A stretch of DNA of 64,000 nt from Bacillus vallismortis (GTDB taxonomy: Bacteria; Bacillota; Bacilli; Bacillales; Bacillaceae). The notes beneath the pieces were generated by a model. The model was not told the DNA's origin. It searched no databases and was given only the letters and a program-made list of their open reading frames with translations. Made by a program: the position numbers and the translations under genes. This document shows, in pieces, positions 9,001 to 17,816 of this stretch (within the stretch, counting starts at the first letter, position 1; each line of letters begins with the position of its first letter). Location: positions 1,379,001 through 1,443,000 of the forward strand of contig NZ_CP160797.1 of the NCBI RefSeq assembly GCF_040784915.1, in the 5' to 3' direction.

Positions 9001-9822
9001 GTTGTCAAAGGCCTTGGCTCAGTAGATGTAAAAAAATATGCTGAAAAACAAGCTGGATCACTGGCTGCTGCTTATTCAGGAATGGGTGCGATGAGCGGGA
9101 ATGTGAAACAGTGGGTTATGGCGGCTCTCATGGCCACAAAGACACCGATGAGCTGGCTTCCTGGACTCATGACAATTGCCCAGAATGAGTCAGGCGGCAA
9201 CCCCAACGCAATCAACCTATGGGACAGCAACGCAAAAGCGGGGCACCCGTCACAAGGGCTTATGCAGACAATACCGAGCACCTTTAACGATCATAAAGCA
9301 CCGGGCATGGGTAACATTAAAAACCCGATTCACAATGCAGCTGCTGCGATCGGCTATATCAAAAGCAGATACGGTTCTATCAATAACGTGCCAGGCATAA
9401 AAAGCTTGAATCATGGCGGTCCCTATGTCGGTTATGCAAACGGCGGGCTGATCACAAAAGAACAAATTGCTCGTGTGGGTGAAGGAAATAAACGTGAATG
9501 GATCATTCCGGAGGAGCGGGGCATCCGCGGCCGTTATCTTCTGCAGAAAGCGGCGCAAGCTCTGGGTATGGAAGTGACAGATCCGTCTCAATCCCAGCAG
9601 TCTGAACTTTCTTCAGGACAAGTTTCAGCTGTAACTTCATCTAGCCGGCCAACCGCAGCGGTTTCCGGATCAAAAGAGATTTATATTCAATTTAACGGTG
9701 ACCAGCACTTCCATAATGGACAAGACGCCGAAACCCTTGCAGCGAAAATCAAGCAGGCGCTTACAGACGAACTGCAAAAAGATATCAATATTGGAACGAA
9801 GGGAGTCGTTGCATTTGACTAA
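6028..9822 (+). CDS. xkdO: PBSX tape measure protein XkdO with C-terminal transglycosylase
   Basis: About 1264 residues; sets tail length and probably acts on the cell wall. In order: a Lys-rich N-terminal third with repeating 40-50-residue units ([40 protein letters not shown]); a basic linker with six consecutive Cys near residue 270; a Gly/Ala-rich helix-hairpin stretch ([20 protein letters not shown]); tandem repeats around [16 protein letters not shown]; then near residue 1030 a soluble lytic transglycosylase domain ([30 protein letters not shown]). The coding start is odd: AAAGGAGGT ends 7 bases before an ATC codon at 6028 that would begin M-A-K-L-T-A, while the first ordinary start (TTG 6037) is 16 bases away. 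I recall 168 XkdO as longer (about 1332). Confidence 0.88.
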   Translation: MAKLTARFDLEDKVSKKLKRIHKGFQMVEKKVKTINRQIKISIKAEDQAFYRLRKINDYIILKFAKSLEVKVVLDDQATAGIDVIEHKLKRLPKERDITVSLIEHVTDAYKKIRKMLSGNQFSVGLFVNDQITPATKRILGYLQKNLKKGYSVKLKVIDEITKTVNRITALLRDFEKTYTVKIIAKEKLAADKINEKKPEEKKNWFMQLLEDFGTAFKDKVIDKILDWLFEKIPGFKKNDNEANTPNNAPGNTQSNDKVDKRNTGRRCCCCCCGCGGNSSGRKANKRYKKRKSPTSARTSGRTLRVPGEVLRRRQGGASGENATSGRNSGSKFRNWLGSMRSIATDSSKWGKVLTPLKGLGKFAKRVPVLGAALQATDLLGMNKDNAGEKVGKFTGGLAGMTAGAEVGATAGAAIGSFVPGIGTVVGGGIGGVIGGAAGAFGGEKAGGSLGKMFDVSQMKEDITNTLFNGDWWSEKWTGVKTSAGNTLGGLDETWNNIKTTASTTFFDSNWWAEKAGYAYGALESTLFNSDWWGGKWESVKGWTQEKWDEASSVWNSVKSKVKDTVFNKDWWSGKWEGVKGWAQEKWDGAVSVWESIKSKVKDTVFNKDWWSGKWEGVKGWTKEKWENTKSLFKKFKSTLEDSLFNKDWWSKKWGSVKEWGKNILGDSWDAIKSAGGKAVATAKKVGSGVTSWVKENTESFQKGREKAHKDFGYKADKNATGGYITKPTISWIGEAGKEFVIPVDNNRGRGKMLLSQAASKLGMQVVDDMGAASSSGGPVSVSGGAAASPLSGSASPSMDTANLTGQASTLGQQFSEGLGKGISKEPVNIEDWKKKNINTPFTQMISSSPNYGKQLVSGYSKGQNSTATGTDGFLQTKVKTPFQNTVNKSSSWGTGTIKGFASGQNSSQTGTDQYVNTHVNKPFLRSKDSSNGWGTGMIGNFVSGMTSKASEVHEAAKELAKKVEKAFREELDIHSPSRVMMSLGRFASIGVVKGLGSVDVKKYAEKQAGSLAAAYSGMGAMSGNVKQWVMAALMATKTPMSWLPGLMTIAQNESGGNPNAINLWDSNAKAGHPSQGLMQTIPSTFNDHKAPGMGNIKNPIHNAAAAIGYIKSRYGSINNVPGIKSLNHGGPYVGYANGGLITKEQIARVGEGNKREWIIPEERGIRGRYLLQKAAQALGMEVTDPSQSQQSELSSGQVSAVTSSSRPTAAVSGSKEIYIQFNGDQHFHNGQDAETLAAKIKQALTDELQKDINIGTKGVVAFD

Positions 9823-10474
9823 ATCCGTATATGAATTTTGGATTTCACAAGGGAAGGATAAGCTGCGGCTCCCCATTCTTCCCGACCAGCTAAATATTTC
9901 AAATGCGGTTCAGAATGATACGGTTAAAGTAGCGAAGTTCGGTGACCTTACATTTATTGACGAACAGGGAGCGAAAGACATTTCGTTCTCTTCGTTTTTT
10001 CCGAAGAAATACAGCCCGATAGCTGAATATCAAAACTTCCCGTCGCCGGAAAACGCGATAACAAAAATTGAAAAATGGATGAAGGCCAAAAAACCGGTCC
10101 AGTTTTTGATTACGGGAACTAAAGTGAATTTGACCTGCAGTATTGAAGGTTTTTCCTATAGCGAAGGCCAGCAGGATATCGGAGATCGTTCGTTTGATAT
10201 TCAATTAAAAGAATACAAAACCGCTTCCCCCCGAAAAATCAAACAGAAGAAAAAAACAAAGGCAAAGCGCCCGTCGAAGGCGTCTCCAAAAACCTACACC
10301 GTGAAAAAGGGAGATACGCTGTGGGACATTGCCGGCAGGTTTTACGGGAACAGCACGCAATGGCGCAAAATTTGGAACGCTAATAAAACAGCAATGATCA
10401 AACGGAGCAAACGGAACATCAGGCAGCCGGGGCACTGGGTTTTTCCCGGCCAAAAATTAAAGATACCGCAATGA
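9815..10474 (+). CDS. xkdP: PBSX baseplate/hub LysM protein XkdP
   Basis: A 219-residue protein matching XkdP. The N-terminal two thirds ([20 protein letters not shown]) is the gp53-like hub part, then a Lys/Pro linker, then a C-terminal LysM domain ([19 protein letters not shown] to [11 protein letters not shown]) that binds peptidoglycan. I place the start at TTG 9815, 9 bases after AAGGGAG and overlapping the end of xkdO by 8 bases; the frame stays open upstream and another in-frame TTG at 9809 is possible. The LysM domain suits a tail tip that contacts the wall. Confidence 0.85.
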   Translation: MTKSVYEFWISQGKDKLRLPILPDQLNISNAVQNDTVKVAKFGDLTFIDEQGAKDISFSSFFPKKYSPIAEYQNFPSPENAITKIEKWMKAKKPVQFLITGTKVNLTCSIEGFSYSEGQQDIGDRSFDIQLKEYKTASPRKIKQKKKTKAKRPSKASPKTYTVKKGDTLWDIAGRFYGNSTQWRKIWNANKTAMIKRSKRNIRQPGHWVFPGQKLKIPQ

Positions 10475-10489
10475 AACAGGTGATGTGTG

Positions 10490-11467
10490 ATGATAGAACT
10501 GTTTGTCATTAAAGACACAGAGTGGCTTGAGCTAGTGGCAGAAAGCGTATCGCTTGAAGGCCACCGTTATCAGGCGCCTCGCTCCATAGAAGCAACCATC
10601 GTCATCAAACAGGGCGACCAGACGTATTACAGCGTTACTGAGGGAGATACGGTCTTGTTTAAGTGGAAGGGAAAAGAGCTTTTTCGCGGCATTGTTTTTG
10701 CAAGAACACCGGACGAGCATACGCTTGCCTTCAGTGCGTATGATATGCTCCAATACTTGGTTAAAAACCAAGATGTGTACGTGTTTTCCAATCAGCGGGC
10801 CGACCAGATGATCAGGCGGATCGCCAATGATTTTCAAATACCGACAACCTCGATTGCGAACACAGGCCATACGATCAAAAGCCTTGTCATAAAAAATGAT
10901 ACGACCTTATATGACATCATCTTAAAAGCGTTGAAACAGACGAAAAGCCAGACAGGACGACATTATCAGCTGTATTCAGAAAAAGGAAAGCTCGGTCTGC
11001 GTGCTTGGCCAGATCCGTCAGAGGTATGGGTGTTGGAAACGGGCGTCAATATCACGGGTTACCAATACAGCACTTCCATAAACGACACTGCAACACGGGT
11101 TGTGCTCCGCCGGCAGAAAGACAAGAAGACGTATAAAGCGTCTGCCAAGGACAGTTCAGGCTTAAACAAATACGGCGTGCTTCAGTATACGGAGACGGTC
11201 ACAGATGATATCAACCAAGCTCAGCTTCAGCAGCGGGCAGATGTGCGCCTTGCTGAAAAAAAGGGCGTCAAAAAAGAACTGAAAAATATTCAGGCAGTCG
11301 GCATTCCAGAAGTGCAGAGCGGCTTGCCTGTCTATATTTCCATTCCAGAGGCCGGGATCAAGAAGACCTATTGGGTAGATACGGACCGGCACGAGTTTAA
11401 AGGAACGAAACATACGATGACCATTGATGTTGTCGAAAAGAACACCATGCCGGAAGGAGTTTCCTGA
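10490..11467 (+). CDS. xkdQ: PBSX baseplate hub protein XkdQ
   Basis: This 325-residue protein matches XkdQ/YqbQ nearly throughout (MIELFVIKDTEWLELVAESV). By family it is a gpD-like hub subunit at the tip of the tail tube. The start is taken at ATG 10490 after AGGTGATG; a GTG three bases upstream would add one residue. Its TGA overlaps the ATG of xkdR, so the two are coupled. Confidence 0.88.
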   Translation: MIELFVIKDTEWLELVAESVSLEGHRYQAPRSIEATIVIKQGDQTYYSVTEGDTVLFKWKGKELFRGIVFARTPDEHTLAFSAYDMLQYLVKNQDVYVFSNQRADQMIRRIANDFQIPTTSIANTGHTIKSLVIKNDTTLYDIILKALKQTKSQTGRHYQLYSEKGKLGLRAWPDPSEVWVLETGVNITGYQYSTSINDTATRVVLRRQKDKKTYKASAKDSSGLNKYGVLQYTETVTDDINQAQLQQRADVRLAEKKGVKKELKNIQAVGIPEVQSGLPVYISIPEAGIKKTYWVDTDRHEFKGTKHTMTIDVVEKNTMPEGVS

Positions 11468-11733
11468 TGAGATTGAGTGAGGTTATTAAACATTTGGCCG
11501 TCGGCGCAGTTGACGCTGAGTCTCCGGTGGAGCTGCTCCCGGCTGAGGTGGTTTCGGTTTCTCCTGTTGAAATCAAATTAAAAGAAAACAGCAAACTGAT
11601 CATACCGGCAGACGCCCTCATCATCCCAAAACGGATGAAGTCCGGAGGAGACGATGCACTCGAGCCGGGGGATCGCGTCATGACTGCGGCTCTGACTGGC
11701 GGTCAATCGTTTTTTATTTTAGATAAAGTATAG
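11467..11733 (+). CDS. xkdR: PBSX protein XkdR (DUF2577-like)
   Basis: An 88-residue protein matching XkdR, a small beta-rich protein encoded between hub and baseplate genes in PBSX-like elements. It is coupled to xkdQ by a TGATG overlap. The Val/Pro-rich segment [20 protein letters not shown] suggests an OB-like fold, as in spike-associated proteins, but this is a guess. A hairpin with T-tract follows. Confidence 0.85.
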   Translation: MRLSEVIKHLAVGAVDAESPVELLPAEVVSVSPVEIKLKENSKLIIPADALIIPKRMKSGGDDALEPGDRVMTAALTGGQSFFILDKV

Positions 11734-11735
11734 AC

Positions 11736-11767
11736 AAACCGCTTCAGCACGAAGGGGTTTTTTATTT
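11736..11767 (+). terminator. Intra-operon hairpin after xkdR
   Basis: Stem AACCGCTTC / GAAGGGGTT (one mismatch) with loop AGCAC, then a T-rich run. A probable weak terminator within the late operon, 26 bases before the xkdS start. Confidence 0.6.
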
Positions 11768-11792
11768 AGCTTGTCAAAAAGGAGTGGGCATC

Positions 11793-12218
11793 ATGGCCCT
11801 GACACCAGAAGTGGACTTTGAGGATTTTGAGGATGAAAGTGACGTCATTGAAACCTCGCAAACATACAAAATAGATTTTGAAAACGGAAGAATTACAAAT
11901 GAGCTGATTACCGGGCTTGAAGCGATCAGACAGTTCGTGTATATTGCCTTACAAACAGAACGATATGCGTATTCCGTATACAGCCATAATGTCGGAAATG
12001 AGCTTCAGGACGTGCTGACAGATCATGAGACGACTGATGCCTATAAAAAAATGGAGATTCCGAGGCTGATAGAAGAAGCACTGATTTATGACGACCGGAT
12101 TTCCGCCGTAACAGACTTTGAGATAGAAAAACAAGGTGATGCGTTTCATGTATCCTTTGTAGTGGAGACAGATGAAGGGGCGCTTGAGATTGAGGAGGTG
12201 ATTGGTCAAGATGTTTGA
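11793..12218 (+). CDS. xkdS: PBSX baseplate wedge protein XkdS
   Basis: A 141-residue acidic protein matching XkdS ([18 protein letters not shown]), of the DUF2634/gp25-like group that forms the inner baseplate. I place the start at ATG 11793, 8 bases after AAAAAGGAG; a GTG at 11784 falls within that ribosome site and is less likely. It overlaps the beginning of xkdT by 8 bases. Confidence 0.85.
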   Translation: MALTPEVDFEDFEDESDVIETSQTYKIDFENGRITNELITGLEAIRQFVYIALQTERYAYSVYSHNVGNELQDVLTDHETTDAYKKMEIPRLIEEALIYDDRISAVTDFEIEKQGDAFHVSFVVETDEGALEIEEVIGQDV

Positions 12219-13257
12219 GGAGCAGACCTTTGAAGAGATTATGGAACGCATGCTCAACAGCATTTCCGCAGATATTGACACAAGAGAAGGCAGCGTTATT
12301 TATAATGCGTTAGCACCGGCGGCAGCCGAGCTTGCGAAGTCATATATATGGCTGGACACCGTGCTTGAGCTGGTCTTTTCTGATACCGCCCAAGGCGAAT
12401 TTTTAGACCGGCGCGCAGCGGAAGCCGGCATTGAACGGACAGCCGCGACAAAGGCGGTCAGAGCGGGAGAGTTTACGTCGGGAGTTACCATTCCTGCGGG
12501 CTCCCGCTTCTATGTGGATAATCTTTATTTTCAGTATACAGCAGATGGGACGCTCATCTGTGAAACACCTGGTGAAGCGGGAAACGCCAATCTGACCGGA
12601 CGCCATTTACTTTCGCTGGATACCATTCCCGGATTAGAGACAGCCATTGTTAAAGAAATCCTGATCCCGGGGCGAGAGGAAGAAGGAGACGACAGCTTAA
12701 GAGAACGGTATTTTACAAGGGTTCGGCGCGAGGCTGTCAGCGCTAACAAAATGCACTATAAAGAGTGGGCTGAAGAAGTGGATGGTATTGGGAAAGCAAA
12801 GATCTTTCCGCTTTGGAAGGGAGACGGCACGGTCAAAATTGTCGTTACGAATGTGAATCTCGAGCCGGCTTCCGATATCTTGATTCAAAAAGTGAAAGAT
12901 TATATCGACCCTGAACCGGGACAGGGTGAAGGGCAGGCGCCAATTGGAGCCTATGTCACAGTGGAAAGCGCGGTCTGGAAGGATGTTGAGATTTCGGCCG
13001 AAGTGCTGCCGGAGATCAATCACTCAATTGATGAAGTAAAGTCGGAAATTAAAGAGGGCGTTTTAAACCTCTTTAAGAAAATGGCGTTCGAAGACAACGT
13101 CATCCGCCTTTCTCAAATTAACAATATCGTCTATAATTCACCGTCAGTCAGTGATTATTCCAACATTAAAATCAATGGCACCTCAGAAAATCTGGTACTG
13201 AGCGACGTGGAAATTCCTAAGCTTGGGCAGGTGAAGATCATTGAGCAAACAAGATGA
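12211..13257 (+). CDS. xkdT: PBSX baseplate J-like protein XkdT
   Basis: This 348-residue protein matches XkdT and the baseplate J family, which links the hub to the fibre-bearing periphery. The start ATG 12211 ([20 protein letters not shown]) gives the family length and lies 10 bases after GGAGGTG inside xkdS. It overlaps xkdU at the 3' end by 17 bases. Confidence 0.9.
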   Translation: MFEEQTFEEIMERMLNSISADIDTREGSVIYNALAPAAAELAKSYIWLDTVLELVFSDTAQGEFLDRRAAEAGIERTAATKAVRAGEFTSGVTIPAGSRFYVDNLYFQYTADGTLICETPGEAGNANLTGRHLLSLDTIPGLETAIVKEILIPGREEEGDDSLRERYFTRVRREAVSANKMHYKEWAEEVDGIGKAKIFPLWKGDGTVKIVVTNVNLEPASDILIQKVKDYIDPEPGQGEGQAPIGAYVTVESAVWKDVEISAEVLPEINHSIDEVKSEIKEGVLNLFKKMAFEDNVIRLSQINNIVYNSPSVSDYSNIKINGTSENLVLSDVEIPKLGQVKIIEQTR

Positions 13258-13819
13258 CATGACAGCGTATCTGCCGCCGTTTCTTACCAGCCTGAAAGAA
13301 ATGGCCGAGCTGCTGAAAGCGGAAGCGCCTGAGTTTGATCAACAGAATAACAGCATTTTTGATCTGACGGATCAGTTATTCGTGCCGACAGCGACATGGG
13401 GGCTCAGCCGCTGGGAAAAGATTTTAAACGTGCCGCGGGAATCGGGTGACACCGATGAAATCAGACGATTGCGGCTGATCTCAAAAATGTCGAACATCCC
13501 GCCAATTACCTACAAGGCCATTGAGCAGGCAGTCAATCGTTTCCTGAAAAAACCGTCTGCGCAGGTCCACCTGCTGCCCGGTGAATACCGATTTAACGTG
13601 GATATCAATGTTGATGACCTTCAGCACATGAATGAGCTGATCGAAGCCATAGAAAACATGAAGCCCGCTCATTTGGCGTATACGCTCAGAGGCGGGTTGA
13701 ACGAAACGCTTCAAATCAAAGATACAGTCATCCTGAATCACCGCAGATACCGAACAGCCAGTGAGCTGAAGGTCGGTTATTCTGTCACCCTTAACAACAA
13801 TGAGGTGGTCTTAACTTGA
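13241..13819 (+). CDS. xkdU: PBSX baseplate protein XkdU (gpI/DUF2313-like)
   Basis: A 192-residue protein matching XkdU, placed as the gpI-type baseplate component just after baseplate J. It starts with TTG ([20 protein letters not shown]) behind AGGTGAA and overlaps xkdT. It ends 4 bases into the next small gene. A typical region is [20 protein letters not shown]. Confidence 0.87.
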   Translation: MSKQDDMTAYLPPFLTSLKEMAELLKAEAPEFDQQNNSIFDLTDQLFVPTATWGLSRWEKILNVPRESGDTDEIRRLRLISKMSNIPPITYKAIEQAVNRFLKKPSAQVHLLPGEYRFNVDINVDDLQHMNELIEAIENMKPAHLAYTLRGGLNETLQIKDTVILNHRRYRTASELKVGYSVTLNNNEVVLT

Positions 13820-14088
13820 TTTCAACCATGTACAGAGAACGTACAGCGGCAGATCTAAAAAGCAGAATTGATCACGTGCTGCTGAACGGACAAAAAACAG
13901 AAATAGTAGAACTCGCAATTGACGGAGCGACAGTCATCGTCTTGACAAAACGTGAGGAAGACATCAAGCATATCGAAACGGTACAAATTTTTGACGAGCT
14001 GGGCAATGTGATCACAGAGAGAAATACAGACCTGGACGTCAGCGAAAACAGAACACTCGATTTCAGATTTACTTTTGAGGTGGTGTAA
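13816..14088 (+). CDS. xkzB: Small PBSX protein between xkdU and the fibre gene (XkzB-like)
   Basis: A 90-residue protein beginning with TTG, overlapping xkdU by 4 bases and ending 2 bases before xkdV. I recall a gene of this size and place in 168 named xkzB. It has a beta-rich, Val/Ile-rich body ([19 protein letters not shown]). The position between the last baseplate gene and the fibre gene suggests a connector of the fibre, but nothing in the sequence proves it. Confidence 0.7.
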   Translation: MISTMYRERTAADLKSRIDHVLLNGQKTEIVELAIDGATVIVLTKREEDIKHIETVQIFDELGNVITERNTDLDVSENRTLDFRFTFEVV

Positions 14089-14090
14089 AC

Positions 14091-15818
14091 ATGGCATACG
14101 AAGAAAAAACAGACTGGCTCCCCGACGACCCGATCAACGAAGACGACGTCAACCGCTGGGAAAAAGGCATAAAAGAAGCCCATACAGACCTGGCCTCCCA
14201 CAAAAACGACATGAACAACCCCCACAACACAACAAAGGCGCAAGTCGGGCTGGGGAATGTGGATAACGTGCAGCAGGCGGCGAAGAAGGATTTTGATCAG
14301 CATGTTAATGATGACACGATACACATTACTGCTGCTGAAAGGTCAAAGTGGAATAATGCGCAGTTAAGTAAGATATCAGACGATGATGGAAGAGTCTTCT
14401 ACAAGAGCGTAACCGAAATCACAGATTATAATGATTTAACCGATACCGGTATGTATTTGATATACAACGACGGCCTGAACGGTCCGGGCCTAAACAGGTG
14501 CTTTCTTCTTGTGATGAGCTATAAAAACACACTTGTTCAAATAGCTTATGACGGATTTAAGGGAGAGCAATCTTTTTTTAGAATTAGAAAAAATGATTCT
14601 GCAACATGGACGGCATGGATTGAATCTGAAACTACAGAAGGGTCTCAAAAGAAAATAGATGCACATGCCAATAAAACAGATATCCACGTAACAAAATCTG
14701 ATAAGGACAAATGGAATCATGCACAACTATATAAATTAACTGATACTCAGGGCTACCGAACTAAAATCCCAGATGGAACTGACTTATTAACGCTACCCTC
14801 TGGCTTTTATTATGCAGTGGGGAGTGTTATAACAAACAATCCTGTTTTAGGGGATGGATCTTGGTATAACTATGATGTTATCGAAACAGGAGGCGGGGGG
14901 CGAAAAACAATTTTGGCATCTAGAAGTTATGACGGAACCTTTTGGATGGCAACGATTCATACAGATGGCGTGTTTAAAGGATGGAATAAGATTGAGACTG
15001 AGGCAAGCGCTCAGAACAAAGCAGATAAATCCTTAGCTGAGGCTAAAAACTATGTTGACACAAATTATACGAATCAAAAATTAACCATACTTACAGGCTC
15101 TAATGCAATTCAAGATGCAAGAACTGGAGGAGATGAATATCCTCGGGGGCTAACATTAATGGATGTTGGTCAAGGAAATACTACGGGTTATCCACTAGGT
15201 TACGGAATCGTAAAAAATGAGAAATATCATGATTATAGATTTACTCAATATCTTTATGGGACTGGAAATGAATCTAACAGTTATTTTGATAGTACTGGAA
15301 CATGGATACGGCACTGGTGGAGTGGTTCCGGATGGACAGCTTGGCATAAAATTTCTGGATTCGCTCATGCGAATATCGGAACTACCGGTATACAGTATCT
15401 TGATAAAGCAGCTCATACAAAAATTCAGTTTAATCGCAAAATAAAAGATAGTCACAATGCTTTTGATATAAAAAATAATAGATTTGTTGCTCCTAATGAT
15501 GGAATGTTTTTAGTGGGAGTTGGGCTGTATATGTTGAATACACCGGCATACATCAATTTACATCTGAAACTCTATCTAAATGGATCATTGTATAAAACGG
15601 TTGACCATAGGAGAGGGTACTTTGATGATATGGAAAATGAAATGAACCTTGGCTTAAATGGCAATGTAACCGTTCCTATGAACAAAGGTGACTATATAGA
15701 AATTTATTGCTATTGCAACTATCATGGTGATGATAGAAGAGGTGTATCCGGTTATAATGGGGCATACAATTATATAGACATTCAAGAACTTGGAGGACTT
15801 AACTATCCTACAGTATAA
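14091..15818 (+). CDS. xkdV: PBSX tail fibre XkdV (divergent receptor-binding part)
   Basis: 575 residues. The first ~95 match XkdV: an anchor (MAYEEKTDWLPDDPINEDDV) and the HxxNxxNPHNTTKAQVGLGNV motif typical of fibres. After it come three related segments, roughly 105-185, 215-300 and 325-420, each with a W-T-A-W or W-N-K-I ending, like pyocin-knob fibre modules. The last ~150 residues (from FAHANIGTTGIQYLDKAA) look like a C1q/TNF-type trimeric beta-jelly-roll head. The 168 protein is, as I recall, longer (about 687). From about 14310 the DNA is clearly more AT-rich than the flanks, fitting exchange of the host-recognition part. Target specificity cannot be read from the sequence. Confidence 0.82.
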   Translation: MAYEEKTDWLPDDPINEDDVNRWEKGIKEAHTDLASHKNDMNNPHNTTKAQVGLGNVDNVQQAAKKDFDQHVNDDTIHITAAERSKWNNAQLSKISDDDGRVFYKSVTEITDYNDLTDTGMYLIYNDGLNGPGLNRCFLLVMSYKNTLVQIAYDGFKGEQSFFRIRKNDSATWTAWIESETTEGSQKKIDAHANKTDIHVTKSDKDKWNHAQLYKLTDTQGYRTKIPDGTDLLTLPSGFYYAVGSVITNNPVLGDGSWYNYDVIETGGGGRKTILASRSYDGTFWMATIHTDGVFKGWNKIETEASAQNKADKSLAEAKNYVDTNYTNQKLTILTGSNAIQDARTGGDEYPRGLTLMDVGQGNTTGYPLGYGIVKNEKYHDYRFTQYLYGTGNESNSYFDSTGTWIRHWWSGSGWTAWHKISGFAHANIGTTGIQYLDKAAHTKIQFNRKIKDSHNAFDIKNNRFVAPNDGMFLVGVGLYMLNTPAYINLHLKLYLNGSLYKTVDHRRGYFDDMENEMNLGLNGNVTVPMNKGDYIEIYCYCNYHGDDRRGVSGYNGAYNYIDIQELGGLNYPTV

Positions 15819-15832
15819 GTATAGGAGGAAAA

Positions 15833-16162
15833 ATGATGATCGCAGAAGCAATCATGTATAAATACCCCAATACAGATCCAACAAAAGATTTTATCGTTCA
15901 AAATGACGGGGAAGGGTCTTATATAGCTGAATGGAACCTGCGCGCCCCAATCCCAACCCAAAAAGAGCTCGAATCTTGGTGGGTGGAGTCACAAAAAAAC
16001 CCGCCGTACGAGCCGCCTGATCAGGTTGAACTTCTCGCTCAGGAATTGTCGCAGGAAAAGCTGGCTCGCAAGCAGCTTGAAGAACTGAACAAAACATTGG
16101 GGAGCGAGCTGTCAGATATTAAGCTTTCATTACTTTCATTGAAAGGAGATCATGCTGAATGA
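15833..16162 (+). CDS. xkdW: PBSX fibre-associated protein XkdW
   Basis: A 109-residue protein matching XkdW, especially its second half (PPYEPPDQVELLAQELSQEK onward, a coiled coil). It lies just after the fibre gene behind AGGAGG, the place of fibre assembly chaperones (Tfa-like), so I infer a fibre accessory role. The N-terminal third is more divergent than the C-terminal coiled coil, as if it had changed together with the fibre. Overlaps xkdX by 4 bases. Confidence 0.83.
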   Translation: MMIAEAIMYKYPNTDPTKDFIVQNDGEGSYIAEWNLRAPIPTQKELESWWVESQKNPPYEPPDQVELLAQELSQEKLARKQLEELNKTLGSELSDIKLSLLSLKGDHAE

Positions 16163-16323
16163 ATTATTGGGTGCTTGCCTTGCATTTTGAGTGGGCGACA
16201 GCGGAGATGGTGAAACAGGCCATCGCATATCAAGACTGTTCAATTGAGGATCTGGCAGAGGGTGTGAACAAAAAGCTGATTACACCTGACCAGTATAAAG
16301 ACATTACCGGTAAAGCCATGTAA
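16159..16323 (+). CDS. xkdX: Small PBSX protein XkdX
   Basis: A 54-residue protein starting MNYWVLALHFEWATAEMVKQ and ending ITGKAM. XkdX-type proteins of about 40-60 residues follow the fibre gene in many Bacillus prophages; the segment LITPDQYKDITGK is the family signature. It overlaps xkdW by 4 bases (ATGA) behind AAAGGAGAT. Function unknown, possibly fibre assembly. Confidence 0.85.
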   Translation: MNYWVLALHFEWATAEMVKQAIAYQDCSIEDLAEGVNKKLITPDQYKDITGKAM

Positions 16324-16336
16324 GGCTTTTTTATTT
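16312..16336 (+). terminator. Terminator overlapping the xkdX stop
   Basis: Stem AAAGCC / GGCTTT, loop ATGTAA, followed by a T-rich run. The loop contains the xkdX stop codon, so a ribosome finishing xkdX would cover the stem. This could link termination to translation of xkdX (inference). Confidence 0.6.
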
Positions 16337-16367
16337 TGCCTGTTTTTAGATCAAAAGGAGGATGAAA

Positions 16368-17207
16368 ATGGTGAAGTATCAATATGAGTTTCCTCTCGAT
16401 AAGACTGGAAAAGCCGGAGCTGTAAAGCCCTATAGAGGAGGAAAAAATGATTTTGTGACACCTGTTTCCAATTTGTCAGGTGTAGCGGAGATTTTAACAA
16501 ACGCGGCCTTAAAGGCGACAGAGGCATACAGTCAGCTTGGGCAAGACAGGCTGGGCGCGGTTCTGATTTCGAAAGTAAAGGGCTGGGTGTATGCAGATCG
16601 CGAAGGCACGCTTTTTGTTGAAGAAAGCGACAATAATAATGTTTGGACAACGACAGCAGCCGTTAATGCCGCAGCCGGTGTCCTGACGGAGACGGACTGG
16701 GTGTACCTCTCTAAACGCTATTACCGCTTCCGTTATGTGAACGGGAACCTTCAGCAATTGGAATTTGCAGTCTACCAATCAGTCGGGGCGGGAGAAATGG
16801 ATGTGCGTGTAAGTGAAAAAGTCCCTTTGCAGATTGACTTTTCGGAGGTTCAGACAGACGATGGACGGCTGAAAGTAAAAGCCGGCAACACATTTGACTT
16901 TATCTTTCATGAAAATGCCGAGTCCGCCGGCGAAGGCGCCGCCTTATCTGTGGGCGATACTGCGCATTTACTCGTTGAAGTATACGGCACAGCGGAAACG
17001 AGTGAGGTGAAATTTTGGGGTAAATCGTTGTCAGGACAGAAACTTCCGATCAGAGGCGTGAAATCTGATGATGCGTCCTCTGCCTCGGGAACGTTAGGGA
17101 AAGCTGAGGCGTGGGCCTTTGATATTAAAGGGTTTAAGGAGATCATCATGGAGATCGCCAGTATCACCGGCGGATCTCTTTCGGTAAAAGGAACCGCGAT
17201 TTCATAA
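16368..17207 (+). CDS. xepA: PBSX exported protein XepA
   Basis: A 279-residue protein matching XepA, which is released with PBSX particles and belongs to the lytic cassette. The start ATG 16368 (MVKYQYEFPLDKTGKAGAVK) lies 7 bases after AAAAGGAGG; an ATG at 16362 overlaps that site and is unlikely. There is no signal peptide, so export depends on cell lysis. The published fold is a two-part beta-rich oligomer with a C-terminal half similar to YomS; the C-terminal part here (around DIKGFKEIIMEIASITGG) fits that. Confidence 0.88.
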   Translation: MVKYQYEFPLDKTGKAGAVKPYRGGKNDFVTPVSNLSGVAEILTNAALKATEAYSQLGQDRLGAVLISKVKGWVYADREGTLFVEESDNNNVWTTTAAVNAAAGVLTETDWVYLSKRYYRFRYVNGNLQQLEFAVYQSVGAGEMDVRVSEKVPLQIDFSEVQTDDGRLKVKAGNTFDFIFHENAESAGEGAALSVGDTAHLLVEVYGTAETSEVKFWGKSLSGQKLPIRGVKSDDASSASGTLGKAEAWAFDIKGFKEIIMEIASITGGSLSVKGTAIS

Positions 17208-17223
17208 TCATTTCGGCCCTCGG

Positions 17224-17245
17224 AAGGGAGGTGATCCGCATGTAA
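17224..17245 (+). other. Start-stop element (strong ribosome site + ATGTAA) before xhlA
   Basis: AAGGGAGGTGATC, almost a full complement of the 16S rRNA 3' end, is followed 3 bases later by ATG and directly by TAA, then by the true xhlA ribosome site AAAGGAGGAG and ATG 17260. It is either the remains of a lost small gene or a start-stop mini-frame that loads or holds ribosomes ahead of the lysis genes. Seen directly; function inferred. Confidence 0.5.
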
Positions 17246-17259
17246 AGGAGGAGTGAGTG

Positions 17260-17529
17260 ATGCAGCAAGAGATAGATGTGAATGTGTTCCAGCAGGATTT
17301 AACAGACATGAAAGGTGAGCACAAAGCGCTTGAGCAGAGGGTTTCCACATTAGAACGCGTGTCAGACCGGCAAGATCAGCAAATCATGACGCTGAACGAA
17401 AAATTAAACAAAATTGATGAAAATACAACGTGGATTAAACGCACCATCACAGGTGCCATCATTACAGCAGTATGCACAGGGATCATTGGCGGAGCCATCG
17501 CCATTATGTACAACCTGCTGCAGCATTAA
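17260..17529 (+). CDS. xhlA: PBSX lysis-cassette membrane protein XhlA
   Basis: An 89-residue protein matching XhlA (MQQEIDVNVFQQDLTDMKGE). It has a coiled coil over residues 12-55 and one C-terminal membrane helix (ITAVCTGIIGGAIAIMYNLL). By family it associates with the membrane and acts with the holin XhlB and amidase XlyA to lyse the host. Start at ATG 17260 behind AAAGGAGGAG. Confidence 0.9.
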   Translation: MQQEIDVNVFQQDLTDMKGEHKALEQRVSTLERVSDRQDQQIMTLNEKLNKIDENTTWIKRTITGAIITAVCTGIIGGAIAIMYNLLQH

Positions 17530-17541
17530 AGGGGGATTTTC

Positions 17542-17805
17542 ATGAAAACGTACGACAAAGGCACGGTCATCAGGACGGTGCTTCTTTTGGTTGCATTCAT
17601 TAACCAAACCATGCTGATGTTTGGCAAATCACCATTGGACATTCAAGAAGAGCAGGTCAATCAGCTTGCTGACGCTCTTTATTCTGCCGGATCTCTCATT
17701 TTTACAATAGGGACAACAGTTGCCGCTTGGTTTAAAAACAACTATGTAACAGAAAAAGGGAAAAAACAGCGTGACTTGTTAAAGGAAAATAATCTGACGA
17801 AATAA
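17542..17805 (+). CDS. xhlB: PBSX holin XhlB
   Basis: An 87-residue protein matching XhlB. It has two hydrophobic segments ([20 protein letters not shown] and the region [17 protein letters not shown]) joined by an acidic turn and a charged C-terminus, as in SPP1-type holins. It makes the membrane lesion that lets XlyA reach the wall. It lies 12 bases after xhlA and 11 before xlyA, with AAAGGGGG upstream. Confidence 0.9.
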   Translation: MKTYDKGTVIRTVLLLVAFINQTMLMFGKSPLDIQEEQVNQLADALYSAGSLIFTIGTTVAAWFKNNYVTEKGKKQRDLLKENNLTK

Positions 17806-17816
17806 GGAGAGATTAT

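Noticed and set aside
16351..16893. Open frames opposite xepA
   Set aside because: No ribosome sites, and xepA is clearly coding on the + strand with a strong site.
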